DNA from: Prochlorococcus sp. AG-363-C02
Lineage (GTDB): Bacteria > Cyanobacteriota > Cyanobacteriia > PCC-6307 > Cyanobiaceae
Direction: 5' to 3'
DNA: 64,000 nt
Assembly: GCA_003278345.1 (NCBI GenBank)
Contig: QCFH01000003.1
Coordinates: 36,400 to 100,399 of the forward strand
Of this stretch, positions 41,493 to 50,185 are shown piece by piece. The position numbers were made by a program, and so were the translations under genes. Below the pieces are notes generated by a model. That model was not told the origin of the DNA and did not search any database. It saw nothing but the letters and a program-made list of their open reading frames with translations. The stretch's first letter is position 1. Each line of letters starts with the position of its first letter.

Positions 41493-43262
41493 GTGCAAAG
41501 TGGTACATACACAGTGACAGAATACGAGTCGCAACTAAACAATCTGAGTTGCTTGATAAAAAGAATTTACAAAAGCCACTCTGCAGAAGAACTTGATTGT
41601 ATGTGGTCTCAATTGTTGCAGACTTTAGAATCAAACTGTGATATGAGCTTGAGTTATGACAAAACTTGTTTGCCTTCATGGGACTCTTCTACTGCGGTTT
41701 TAATTACATATGCCGATGGAATTAATTCTTCAGGTAAGTCTTCTATAAATTTATTGAACGAAATAATTGATAAATATTTAGGAAATCTTGCTTCTATTAT
41801 TCATCTTTTACCGTTTCTTTGCTCTACAAGTGATGGAGGTTTTGCTGTATCAAGTTATGAAAATATTGATCCTAGATTTGGGAGCTGGAAAGATTTAAAA
41901 GAACTATCAAAAAAACATGTTTTAATGGCTGACCTTGTTTTAAATCATGTTTCAGCCTCTCACCCTTGGGTCCAACAATTCAAGAATGAATTAGAACCTG
42001 GTAAAAGATATATATTAAATCCCTCTAAGTATAAAGATTGGGATAATGTTATTAGACCTAGGAATTCCTCACTTTTTACCAGCATTGTAACTAAATCAGG
42101 AAAGAAAGATGTATGGACCACCTTTGGACCTGATCAGATTGATATAAATTGGCAAGATCCAAATATTTTATTAGAATTTTTTATTTTAATTGTTAGATAT
42201 ATAAATCACGGAATAACATGGATTCGTCTCGATGCTATAGGTTTTATTTGGAAAGAACCTTCAACTACATGTCTTCATAGAGATGAAGTTCATGATATTG
42301 TTAGAACCTTAAGAATATTACTTAATAGGCTTACTTCTTGCGGTGTTCTTATAACTGAGACCAATGTTCCTGAAAAAGAGAATATTTCTTATTTAGAAAC
42401 CGGAGACGAGGCTCATCTTGCTTATAACTTTCCTTTACCTCCTCTTTTGCTTGAAGCTTTAATAACTAACAAGGCTGATTTAATAAATAGTTGGCTTTCT
42501 TCATGGCCTTCATTACCTGAACATACAGGTTTTCTTAACTTTACTGCTTCTCATGACGGAATAGGTTTAAGAGCATTGGAAGGATTGATGGATCCTAGTA
42601 GGATGCATAAACTGTTAATAGCATGTGAGAAAAGAGGAGGTCTTATTAGTCATAGAAGAATGGCTAATGGAGAAGACCAACCATATGAGTTGAATATAAG
42701 TTGGTGGAGTGCAATGTCAGATACGGGAATAAATTCTACTCACCTCCAGTATGAAAGATTTATGCTGAGTCAGATTTTTGTTATGGGTTTAAAAGGAGTT
42801 CCAGCATTTTATTTGCAGGCAATTTTGGCATCTGAGAATGATTTAAATACTTTTGTTCAAAGTGGAGAAAGAAGGGATTTGAACCGAGAAAGATTTTCTA
42901 AAGATAAGCTGATTAATGATTTAGAAGATAAAAACTCTGCCTCAAGTAAAAATATTTCTTTTTTAAAACATGCAATGTCAATTAGAAGTAAATTAAAAGC
43001 TTTTCATCCTGAAGAAAAAATGATTTGCAACAGCAAGTTCCGTAGTGATATTGTGGTTTTTTGTAGAGGTAAAGATGATTATAGAGTTTGGGCAGTTCAT
43101 AACATGACAGATGCTAAATTAAGTTTTTTTATTGATGATGGTTTGGATATAAAGTTAAAGGATGGCTTTCATTGGAAAGATATTTTAAATGGAAATAATT
43201 ATTTAAATAATCAAATAGAGCTATCACCCTATTCAGTTTTGTGGCTAATGCAAAAAAAATGA
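41493..43262 (+). CDS. GH13 sucrose/glucosylglycerate phosphorylase-type enzyme
   Basis: 589 residues with a GTG start; GTG 41514 is an alternative. The alpha-amylase barrel shows the three carboxylates: nucleophile Asp247 in WIRLDAIGF, acid/base Glu289 in LITETNVPE, and Asp355 in TASHDGIGLRALEG. The overall shape (ADLVLNHVSASHPWV, FGPDQIDINWQDP) is that of the GH13_18 sucrose-phosphorylase group. Next to GpgS and GpgP its likely substrate is glucosylglycerate, releasing glucose-1-phosphate and glycerate, but sucrose is not excluded. It overlaps the phosphatase gene by four bases. Confidence 0.8.
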   Translation: MQSGTYTVTEYESQLNNLSCLIKRIYKSHSAEELDCMWSQLLQTLESNCDMSLSYDKTCLPSWDSSTAVLITYADGINSSGKSSINLLNEIIDKYLGNLASIIHLLPFLCSTSDGGFAVSSYENIDPRFGSWKDLKELSKKHVLMADLVLNHVSASHPWVQQFKNELEPGKRYILNPSKYKDWDNVIRPRNSSLFTSIVTKSGKKDVWTTFGPDQIDINWQDPNILLEFFILIVRYINHGITWIRLDAIGFIWKEPSTTCLHRDEVHDIVRTLRILLNRLTSCGVLITETNVPEKENISYLETGDEAHLAYNFPLPPLLLEALITNKADLINSWLSSWPSLPEHTGFLNFTASHDGIGLRALEGLMDPSRMHKLLIACEKRGGLISHRRMANGEDQPYELNISWWSAMSDTGINSTHLQYERFMLSQIFVMGLKGVPAFYLQAILASENDLNTFVQSGERRDLNRERFSKDKLINDLEDKNSASSKNISFLKHAMSIRSKLKAFHPEEKMICNSKFRSDIVVFCRGKDDYRVWAVHNMTDAKLSFFIDDGLDIKLKDGFHWKDILNGNNYLNNQIELSPYSVLWLMQKK

Positions 43263-44062
43263 ACTTAATTTTTAATAAGAAACCTCTATGGATCATCACT
43301 GATATTGATGGAACTTTGATGGATCATAAATATGACTTCTCTCCTGCTTTGCCAACAATAAAATGGCTTCAATCTGAGAACATTCCAATTATTCCATGCA
43401 CAAGTAAAACTGCTTCTGAAGTAAGAGTAATTAGAGAATCTATAGGTTTAAAAGATCCTTTTATAGTAGAAAATGGAGGAGCAATATATGGAGAAAATGA
43501 ATCTACTGCTAAAGAATGGGAGATAGTACTAGGTAAGAGCTATAAATATTTAAGAGAGAAATTAGATTTAATTTCTAAAGAAATTGGTTATGAATTGAAA
43601 GCCTTAAATGATTTATCAAATTCAGAAATTTTTAATCTTACTGGCCTTGATGATAAAGGAATAGAACTAGCACTTAAGAGAGAATGGAGTGTGCCATTCT
43701 TAAACCCTCCCGATGCTGATTTTACTTTAATAAGAGAAATCTCTTTAAGAATGGATACTACAATTTTCAAGGGCAATAGAATGAGTCATTTGCTTGCTAA
43801 AGGAAGTGATAAAGGTAAAGCAGTTAATCATTTAAAAAAACTTTTTAATAAAAGAGAACTTAAGATAATTGCATTAGGAGATTCCCAAAATGATTTGCCT
43901 TTATTGAAAGCAGCCGATATAGCCGTTGTTGTTCCAGGTGAAAAAGGACCAAATCCCTTACTAAAAGAAGGAATTGATAAAGGTGAGTACTTACTCGCAC
44001 CCGCACCTCATGCAAAAGGTTGGGCTTTTTCTGTTAAAGAGTTAATAGAGAAAAATATTTGA
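43259..44062 (+). CDS. gpgP: glucosyl-3-phosphoglycerate phosphatase (HAD-IIB, MpgP type)
   Basis: I use the ATG at 43259, which overlaps the phosphorylase stop as ATGA; a GTG at 43241 is also in frame. 267 residues. HAD motif I ITDIDGTLMD with nucleophile Asp15 and Asp17, a Lys in motif III, and motif IV ALGDSQNDLPLL. The middle is a C2 cap domain as in mannosyl-3-phosphoglycerate phosphatases. It removes the phosphate from glucosyl-3-phosphoglycerate to give glucosylglycerate. Part of the operon 41493-45051. Confidence 0.85.
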   Translation: MNLIFNKKPLWIITDIDGTLMDHKYDFSPALPTIKWLQSENIPIIPCTSKTASEVRVIRESIGLKDPFIVENGGAIYGENESTAKEWEIVLGKSYKYLREKLDLISKEIGYELKALNDLSNSEIFNLTGLDDKGIELALKREWSVPFLNPPDADFTLIREISLRMDTTIFKGNRMSHLLAKGSDKGKAVNHLKKLFNKRELKIIALGDSQNDLPLLKAADIAVVVPGEKGPNPLLKEGIDKGEYLLAPAPHAKGWAFSVKELIEKNI

Positions 44063-44064
44063 AT

Positions 44065-45051
44065 ATGTCATCTAGCTCATCAGACCACCCTTCTTTTGAA
44101 TCTATTAAACATCCAGATATTTTATTTAGAGGTGAACGATTATATGAACTTTTGCGAGATATAGGTTGGGATCCTTCAGATTGGATTGATTTTTGGTTAA
44201 CTCATGATGGTCAAAATATAGCTTTCTCATCTTTAGCATCTGGAACAAAAATTGATTGGATTTGGGGATTAGCTTTGCCTTTCCTTTCAGATACAATGAG
44301 ATTTGCTTTGGATGAAAAAGAAAGGACATTATTTGGAATATCTGCTTTACCAGGTTGTGGTAAAACTAGTTTTGGGAAATGGTTAGAAGAAGCTGCAAAA
44401 GTATTTGATTTCTCAATCAAAGTTGTTTCTATGGATGACTTTTATTTACCAAAAAAAGAGTTAGAAGAAGCAATGAAAGGAAATCCTTGGGGAGTGCCCA
44501 GAGGACTTCCTGGCAGTCATTCTATAGAATTGATGGAAGAATCAATTCAAAATTGGATTTCTACTGGTTTTCTAAGAGCTCCTAAGTTTGATAAAGCATT
44601 AAGAAATGGGCGTGGAGATAGATCCGGGTGGTCAGAATCCAGTCCTGATATTTTAGTCCTAGAAGGATGGTTTTTAGGGTGTGAACCTATTAAAGTGCCT
44701 CTTGAAATGGATTTTAATACTAAAAATATTTCACCTAAATTGACATACGAGGAGAAAAAATATAGAGAGAAAGTGCAACTATTACTCTTAGAATATTCAT
44801 CAATATGGAGAAGAATAAATCGTATATGGCATATCAGGTCAAATGATTTATCTTCATCTTTACAATGGAAGGTTCAACAAGAGATGGAGATGTTAAAAAC
44901 AAGAGGAGCCTCTTTACAAGGTGATTCTTTAAAATCTTTTTTAAGAATGATACAGAGCTCAATTCCGCATGAAAGTCTTATGCAAATCAATTCTGATGTT
45001 GTTATTGAGATTAATAAATCAAGAAAAATAATTGAAATCTATCCTCAATAA
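44065..45051 (+). CDS. D-glycerate 3-kinase
   Basis: The ATG at 44065 is preferred to an in-frame TTG at 44059; it lies 2 bases after the phosphatase stop. 328 residues. P-loop GISALPGCGKTSFGKWLEEA (about 88), then DDFYLPKKELEE and GLPGSHSIELMEES, as in plant-type GLYK glycerate kinases with a P-loop fold. It phosphorylates glycerate to 3-phosphoglycerate, the last step of photorespiration. Here it would also return glycerate freed from glucosylglycerate to the Calvin cycle. Confidence 0.87.
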   Translation: MSSSSSDHPSFESIKHPDILFRGERLYELLRDIGWDPSDWIDFWLTHDGQNIAFSSLASGTKIDWIWGLALPFLSDTMRFALDEKERTLFGISALPGCGKTSFGKWLEEAAKVFDFSIKVVSMDDFYLPKKELEEAMKGNPWGVPRGLPGSHSIELMEESIQNWISTGFLRAPKFDKALRNGRGDRSGWSESSPDILVLEGWFLGCEPIKVPLEMDFNTKNISPKLTYEEKKYREKVQLLLLEYSSIWRRINRIWHIRSNDLSSSLQWKVQQEMEMLKTRGASLQGDSLKSFLRMIQSSIPHESLMQINSDVVIEINKSRKIIEIYPQ

Positions 45052-45124
45052 ATATTGCTTTAGTTATATTTTATACAGTATTTCTTGGCGAACTATTTTT
45101 TAATATTCTCATATTAAAAAAGCA

Positions 45125-45352
45125 ATGATTGAATTTAGCTATCAAAATAAGAGCATTAACATGGTTGTTCTTAGATGTGTTGGACCAAAAAATTTCTTTC
45201 TAGAAAAAGTATTGTTCCCTTCAGAAGAGATTGTGCTTTCTGTTCCAAATGATTCTAGGCTAGAAATCTGGGGAAATGAGCTTTATGGCCCAAAACTTGA
45301 GCAAAGAATCAGAATTAGAAACGAATATAAAGATAATCTTATTGCAGCATGA
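45125..45352 (+). CDS. DUF1830-like protein, 75 aa
   Basis: Small beta-rich protein: VVLRCVGPKNFFLEKVLFPS, then a LEIWGNELYGP turn, as in cyanobacterial DUF1830. Starts MIEFSYQNKSINM. Function unknown. It lies 73 bases after the glycerate kinase on the same strand and could be cotranscribed. Confidence 0.75.
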   Translation: MIEFSYQNKSINMVVLRCVGPKNFFLEKVLFPSEEIVLSVPNDSRLEIWGNELYGPKLEQRIRIRNEYKDNLIAA

Positions 45353-45495
45353 TTTTCGTAGCTAAAACTCTTTTCAACTAGGATCTGAATCTGAAGGCCT
45401 TATTCTTAATATATGTTTTTATAAGTATTTTCAAAATTTCTGATAAGATTTATTTTTCCATTCATAATTGATACGTAAGTATAATTTCATTATTT

Positions 45496-45879
45496 ATGGA
45501 AGTTTATATCTATTTAATTCAGAATGGAGACCTTTTTAATATAGGAGTAACTAGAAATCTTGAAAAAGCTAAGGAATTATTAAAACCTTGTCAAGTATGC
45601 GCATATATGAAAATAAAAGAAAAAGATTCTGAGATTTTATATCGTAATTTACAGAGTAGATACTCAGAAGTAAGGCTCCCTCAAACAGATTACTTTAGAT
45701 TATCGAAATCTCAATTGATGGAATGTCAATTAATGATGAAGAGCGAGGGCGGCAAAAAATACTTTGAGCCTATTTTTAAAGGAGCTAATTTGGTTGTCTC
45801 ATTCCTTTTGGCTTGGCTTCTGTTGTCTGGCCTAGTTATTAAATTAGGAATAGATCCAATACTTAATAGAGTTTTATAA
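45496..45879 (+). CDS. GIY-YIG domain protein (T5orf172/MUG113 type), membrane-anchored
   Basis: 127 residues. The N-terminus is VYIYLIQNGDLFNIGVTRNL, a GIY-YIG-like strand and turn, followed by RYSEVRLPQTDYFRLSKSQL, which contains the conserved Arg and Glu-like positions of the domain. A membrane helix at the end (about 95-117) is unusual and would anchor it. GIY-YIG proteins cut DNA; the present one may be inactive. No partner gene is linked. Confidence 0.7.
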   Translation: MEVYIYLIQNGDLFNIGVTRNLEKAKELLKPCQVCAYMKIKEKDSEILYRNLQSRYSEVRLPQTDYFRLSKSQLMECQLMMKSEGGKKYFEPIFKGANLVVSFLLAWLLLSGLVIKLGIDPILNRVL

Positions 45880-45948
45880 TATTTTAAATACCAGCTTCTT
45901 GTAATTCATGAATAAACATTTATTATATTTACAATAAATATATTTAAG

Positions 45949-46083
45949 ATGGAATTGTCTGATTTCCTTGTTTGGATGTCTTTACCATTCATAGGCTTGA
46001 CAGCTTATTTTGGAACTAGAAATGGATACTATAATTCAAACTCATATACGGGAGATGGATGTGCTCATGATGTGAAGCGATAA
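45949..46083 (+). CDS. 44-aa membrane protein
   Basis: ATG at 45949, TAA at 46081-46083. Starts MELSDFLVWMSLPFIGLTAY, one helix, then a polar tail rich in Tyr, Asn, Gly (NGYYNSNSYTGDGCAHDVKR). Family unknown. It follows the GIY-YIG gene by 70 bases. Confidence 0.5.
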   Translation: MELSDFLVWMSLPFIGLTAYFGTRNGYYNSNSYTGDGCAHDVKR

Positions 46084-46340
46084 TTGACACTTGATTTTTA
46101 TTCAATACTTAATCTTAATACCTTCAAGAATTTTTACTCCTATATTAATACTAATTATTGCATGGAAAAGCTATTAATTATAAGCTTATTATTATTAAAT
46201 TATTCAGCTATATTTAATTGATATGTTTTTGATAAGAAAATTTATTTTATAGTTAAGATAAATCGAGAATATGTTCTTTCTAATCAAATCATTTTATTTT
46301 AGCTCTTTCTTGATTTAAGTAAATTAAGCTTACCATTATT

Positions 46341-46505
46341 ATGCATGTTCTTATAAATTTGTTAGCCTCCATACCCTTTGGAGAATTAGAGATATCAAAT
46401 ATTACTGCAATCATTTTGTTAACTATTTCTGTATTTACATTTCTAGCTGTAGGAATAAGTTCTTTTAAATTAATTCAATCGGCTTTTACCTCTGAAGATG
46501 AGTAG
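46341..46505 (+). CDS. 54-aa membrane protein
   Basis: ATG at 46341, TAG at 46503-46505. Starts MHVLINLLASIPFGELEISN, a main membrane helix (about 22-41, ITAIILLTISVFTFLAVGIS), and an acidic end (TSEDE). Upstream 46084-46340 is AT-rich with no gene. Family unknown. Confidence 0.5.
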   Translation: MHVLINLLASIPFGELEISNITAIILLTISVFTFLAVGISSFKLIQSAFTSEDE

Positions 46506-46629
46506 GATTAACAAGTTGCTGGTATTAATATATTTCTTTGTTTTATCAGATTAAATAAAACGCTAAAGTATATAAATTTACCTATTTCTTGCAGCATTTA
46601 ATTTAAAGATTAAATGATTAAATAAATAA

Positions 46630-46659
46630 AAAAGCCTCCTCTATTGAGGAGGCTTTTTA
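46630..46659. terminator. bidirectional intrinsic terminator
   Basis: A perfect 13-base stem (AAAAAGCCTCCTC with GAGGAGGCTTTTT) around TATT. It lies about 45 bases beyond the stop of the porin gene ending at 46704. Confidence 0.85.
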
Positions 46660-46703
46660 AGGTTAGCTATATAGCTAACTTTTAGACTTAAATCAAGTTA
46701 GGC

Positions 46704-47696
46704 TTAGAACTTGAAGAATGTTTCTACAACGAAGCCTTGAGTGTTGTCTACAGCAGCTTGTTCTTGACTGAAGATACCACCTTGAACAGATACACCATCA
46801 TTGATTGGATAGTTGTAGTAAACCTCATAGTTTGCTGTATTAGTTCCTTGATTATCTCTAGCCTGATAAGCAGCACTAAGAACACCAGAACCAACTTCAT
46901 GATCTAGACCAAGCATGAAATCTCTTGAGTTTGTTCCAGTTTCATTATCAAGTCTGTCCACTGATATTGAAATAGTTGGGAAACCATCAGGTCTGAAATA
47001 AACACCTGCTCCAAGACTCTTGTTCTTGCTATCAGTTGCGGTTTGATCTTCAGTTGTAGCTATAACACCGCCACCCCAGTTGCCGCCGTCATAACCAATA
47101 GAAGCTGTGTACATGTCTGTAGCTTCTTCTGTGAAAAGACCAATAGTACTTACTTCAGCACTACCATCTTGAGCTAGAAGGTTTAAAGAACCATTCCAAC
47201 CGTTGTCAGATACATAAGCAATACCTACACCAGCTCCAGTGTCTCCAGCTGTTCCCCAAGGCATTGAGGATAGTCTGAATGCATCAGAGTAGATAGATGT
47301 AGTAGCAGAAATAACATCGTCCTGGTCAAAACGAGGACCAGCAGTAACTGTGAAATCTCCTACAGGGAATTCGTAGTAAAGAGAACCAACCTGAAGTCCA
47401 TTACCGCCAGTAATAGAGCTATCCATTACGATCTGATCCTGGTTACCAGCTTCAATGCCAGCGTATAGATTATCTCTACCAGTAAAAGAAGTGTTGATGT
47501 CTAGGGCGTAGTTGTACTCAACAGTCAACTTATTATCGGCTGTTGCTGCATTGTCAACAAAACCTGTAGTGAATACAGATGAACCAGTAACTTTAGTTAC
47601 TGCTGTATCAGCTACAAAAGCGTCTGCATTGGCAGCTACAGGAGCTAAAAGACCAAGTGCAGCAGGAGCTATCAGCAATTGCTTGAAAAGCTTCAT
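46704..47696 (-). CDS. outer-membrane porin without SLH domain
   Basis: 330 residues. Signal peptide MKLFKQLLIAPAALGLLAPV, cleavage after ANA at 24. The rest (about 36-330) is a beta-barrel of the cyanobacterial Som porin type, rich in Gly and aromatic residues, ending in the family's C-terminal Phe (FVVETFFKF). It is nearly identical over the barrel to the next gene (47894), but the SLH and coiled-coil segment between signal and barrel is missing. It would form a diffusion pore but cannot bind peptidoglycan through SLH. The leader holds a perfect Yfr1-complementary site (47704-47712). Confidence 0.9.
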   Translation of the reverse strand: MKLFKQLLIAPAALGLLAPVAANADAFVADTAVTKVTGSSVFTTGFVDNAATADNKLTVEYNYALDINTSFTGRDNLYAGIEAGNQDQIVMDSSITGGNGLQVGSLYYEFPVGDFTVTAGPRFDQDDVISATTSIYSDAFRLSSMPWGTAGDTGAGVGIAYVSDNGWNGSLNLLAQDGSAEVSTIGLFTEEATDMYTASIGYDGGNWGGGVIATTEDQTATDSKNKSLGAGVYFRPDGFPTISISVDRLDNETGTNSRDFMLGLDHEVGSGVLSAAYQARDNQGTNTANYEVYYNYPINDGVSVQGGIFSQEQAAVDNTQGFVVETFFKF

Positions 47697-47703
47697 TTAG
47701 GGT

Positions 47704-47712
47704 TCCTCACAC
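47704..47712 (-). promoter_or_regulatory. Yfr1 complementary site over the porin ribosome-binding site
   Basis: On the minus strand the leader reads GTGTGAGGA, 7 bases before the ATG. This is the exact complement of UCCUCACAC, the unpaired core of the small RNA Yfr1, and it covers the GAGG ribosome-binding site. Yfr1 is known to regulate porin mRNAs in Prochlorococcus MED4. The other porin gene lacks it. Confidence 0.65.
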
Positions 47713-47893
47713 ATTAAGGATAACAAGCAAATTATAAGAGACGGTTTTGTGTGATACAGGCAAACCTCATCCAGTTCAGAAAATGTCTACGAACTAAAAA
47801 AATACATAGCTTTCTATCAAATGACGCTTCTCCAGGTAATTTTGCGCATTCACAATGGTTAGTTATGCAGCCAATACCTAAATCAAATTATCC

Positions 47894-49207
47894 TTAGAAC
47901 TTGAAGAATGTTTCTACAATGAAGCCTTGAGTGTTGTCTACAGCAGCTTGTTCTTGACTGAAGATACCACCTTGAACAGATACACCATCATTGATTGGAT
48001 AGTTGTAGTAAACCTCATAGTTTGCCGTATTAGTTCCTTGATTATCCCTAGCCTGATAAGCAGCACTAAGAACACCAGAGCCAAGCCCATGGTCCACACC
48101 AATCATGAAGTCTCTTGAGTTTGTTCCATCTTCATTATCAAGTCTGTCAAATGCCATTGAAATACTTGGGAAACCATCAGGTCTGAAATAAACACCTGCT
48201 CCAAGACTCTTGTCTTTGGTATCAGTTGCGGTTTGATCTTCAGTTGTAGCTACAACACCGCCACCCCAGTTGCCGCCGTCATAACCAATAGAAGCTGTGT
48301 ACATGTCTGTAGCTTCTTCTGTGAAAAGACCAATGGTACTTACTTCAGCACTACCGTCTTGAGTTAGAAGGTTCACAGAACCATTCCAGCCGTTGTCAGC
48401 TACATAAGAAACACCTACACCAGCTCCAGTGTCTCCAGCTGTTCCCCAAGGCATTTCGCCTAGTCTGAACGCACTAGAGTAGATAGATGTAGTAGCAGAA
48501 ATAACATCGTCCTGGTCAAAACGAGGACCAGCAGTAACTGTGAAATTTCCTACAGGGAATTCGTAGTAAAGGGAAGCAACCTGAAGTCCATTGCCGCCAG
48601 TAACAGAACTATCCATTACTAGTTGATTCTGGTTTCCAGCTTCAAGACCAGCGTATAGATTATCCATACCAGTGAAGCTGGAGTTCAAATCTATTGTGTA
48701 GTTGTACTCAACAGTTAACTTATTATCAGCTGTTGCTGCATTGTCAACAAAACCTGTTGTGAATACGGATCCACCAGACATTTTAGTTGCTGATGAAAAG
48801 GCTCCAGCTCGTAGTTCTTCGATCTTATATTCAAGACCATCAATACGACCTTTAAGAATTGCCATTTCAGTGCCAAATTCATTTGATAGGCGAATTGCAT
48901 TGGAGTCAGAAGAAGCAATCCCTCCTTCAAGACATAAATTTATAAGTGCAGCTGCTTCATAACGTGTTAAAGGCTGACCACTTTCAATGCTTTGGTCTAT
49001 ACAACCTTGCCTCTCACTTAATTTTTCAAGAGCTGTATAGGCCCAATCTCCTGGGAAGACGTCTGAAAATTGTGAGGTAGATATTTCTGTACTTGATGAT
49101 GCATAGTCAGCGATGTCATTTATGTTTATTTCATTTGCGTTTACTTGCAAAGGCCCTATAAGACCAATTGCAGCAGGAGCTATCAGCCATTGCTGGAAAG
49201 ATTTCAT
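47894..49207 (-). CDS. SLH-domain outer-membrane porin (Som type)
   Basis: The start is the ATG at 49207; an in-frame ATG at 49249 would put 14 residues before the signal peptide. 437 residues: signal (1-24, VNA cleavage), SLH domain (47-95, FSDVFPGDWAYTALEKLSER to TRYEAAALINLCLEG), coiled coil (about 104-133), and the beta-barrel from about 145. The SLH domain anchors the porin to peptidoglycan-linked polymer. It is the complete member of the tandem pair and is 197 bases upstream of the SLH-less copy. Confidence 0.92.
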   Translation of the reverse strand: MKSFQQWLIAPAAIGLIGPLQVNANEININDIADYASSSTEISTSQFSDVFPGDWAYTALEKLSERQGCIDQSIESGQPLTRYEAAALINLCLEGGIASSDSNAIRLSNEFGTEMAILKGRIDGLEYKIEELRAGAFSSATKMSGGSVFTTGFVDNAATADNKLTVEYNYTIDLNSSFTGMDNLYAGLEAGNQNQLVMDSSVTGGNGLQVASLYYEFPVGNFTVTAGPRFDQDDVISATTSIYSSAFRLGEMPWGTAGDTGAGVGVSYVADNGWNGSVNLLTQDGSAEVSTIGLFTEEATDMYTASIGYDGGNWGGGVVATTEDQTATDTKDKSLGAGVYFRPDGFPSISMAFDRLDNEDGTNSRDFMIGVDHGLGSGVLSAAYQARDNQGTNTANYEVYYNYPINDGVSVQGGIFSQEQAAVDNTQGFIVETFFKF

Positions 49208-49249
49208 TTGAACCCACGCACTTTGAACATGCTCTCCACTATGAATCAT

Positions 49250-49643
49250 TCACTGAATTAAGAAATAACTTTATATGCAGTTTGAAGAATGTCTATTGTC
49301 AAGCTAATAATTGAAAGTGTCAAATGATACATGCTAAAAGAATTTTATTATCTTTATCTTGATTCTTTAAGGCATCAATTGCTTAGATGCATCTATGTTA
49401 ATAGATTTGTTGAAGCAAAAGTGCAAAGTTTGATCTTTACCTTTTAAGTGATATTGTTATATTTTAGTTCCTTTTATCAGGTTGAAACTTCTACGTTTAA
49501 TTGTATAAAATCTCTTTTTGGAAGAATAACTTTAAAAATCTTTTTTAGTAAAATAATTTAAGGAGTATATTTAACTATTGATTTGCAAAAGAATTGTTCA
49601 TCTATCTAAATACGATTTAAACGTAATGCTCTAAATTTAATTA
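49250..49643. other. gene-free stretch upstream of the SLH porin
   Basis: About 390 bases without a gene. The first 100 bases resemble the leader of the second porin (both contain an AATGTCTA and a TCAAATGA element), so this is likely the porin promoter region. Nothing else is recognised. Confidence 0.4.
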
Positions 49644-50009
49644 TTAACAGAAATCTTTCAACTCTTTCCACTTATTTAGACCACTTTCTATATTACTAAG
49701 ATCATCAGTGGAACCTGATATCTTAAAAGCCATTATAAGTGATTCTGTTGCTTCTATTCCATAATCTGCTGCTTCTCTTTGCTTTATACAGGCTTGAATT
49801 TCGTTACCATTTTTTAATTCTTTTTCAGCATTTTCAAGAGATTCGCTTGCAATTTTTATTTTTTGATTCCAATTGTCTAAGTAATATTTATATTTTTCTG
49901 CATTGTTTGCTGATACAATAGGTGTATATGCAAAAAATATTATAATTAAAATAATAATTATAATATTTCTTGTCAACATATTTTTCTTATTTGCATGAGT
50001 TAAAAACAT
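49644..50009 (-). CDS. exported hypothetical protein, 121 aa
   Basis: The N-terminus has a very hydrophobic segment (ITIIIILIIIFFAYTPIVSA type) with probable cleavage after VSA near residue 34. The start may be Met1 or Met11, the latter giving a normal signal length. The mature part is helical, with a coiled region (ESLENAEKELKNGNEIQAC) and two cysteines, one at the very C-terminus. No family recognised. Confidence 0.6.
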   Translation of the reverse strand: MFLTHANKKNMLTRNIIIIILIIIFFAYTPIVSANNAEKYKYYLDNWNQKIKIASESLENAEKELKNGNEIQACIKQREAADYGIEATESLIMAFKISGSTDDLSNIESGLNKWKELKDFC

Positions 50010-50050
50010 TTTAATTTACTTGCTCTTAATTTAAATTCTTAAGAAATCAA

Positions 50051-50124
50051 TCGGAGCGGCGGGATTTGAACCCACGACCCCCACTACCCCAAAGTGGTGC
50101 GCTACCAAGCTGCGCCACGCCCCG
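50051..50124 (-). tRNA. tRNA-Pro(GGG)
   Basis: Minus strand, 74 bases including the discriminator A. Acceptor CGGGGCG with CGCTCCG, D-arm of the proline type (GCGCAGCTTGGTAGCGC), anticodon stem CCACT/AGTGG around TTGGGGT (anticodon GGG), T-loop TTCAAAT. No CCA encoded. Confidence 0.93.
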
Positions 50125-50185
50125 ATCTCATTTATTATAACAAATAAAATATAATTATTTTCTTAGCCTAAGTTTTATATAAAGA

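Noticed and set aside
46704..49207. Porin duplication as a sign of a transposon
   Set aside because: No transposase, terminal inverted repeats or target duplications; the repeats are the genes themselves.
47894..49249. 14-residue N-terminal extension of the SLH porin
   Set aside because: The extension would put a polar stretch before the signal peptide. The ATG at 49207 gives the same signal as the sister porin.
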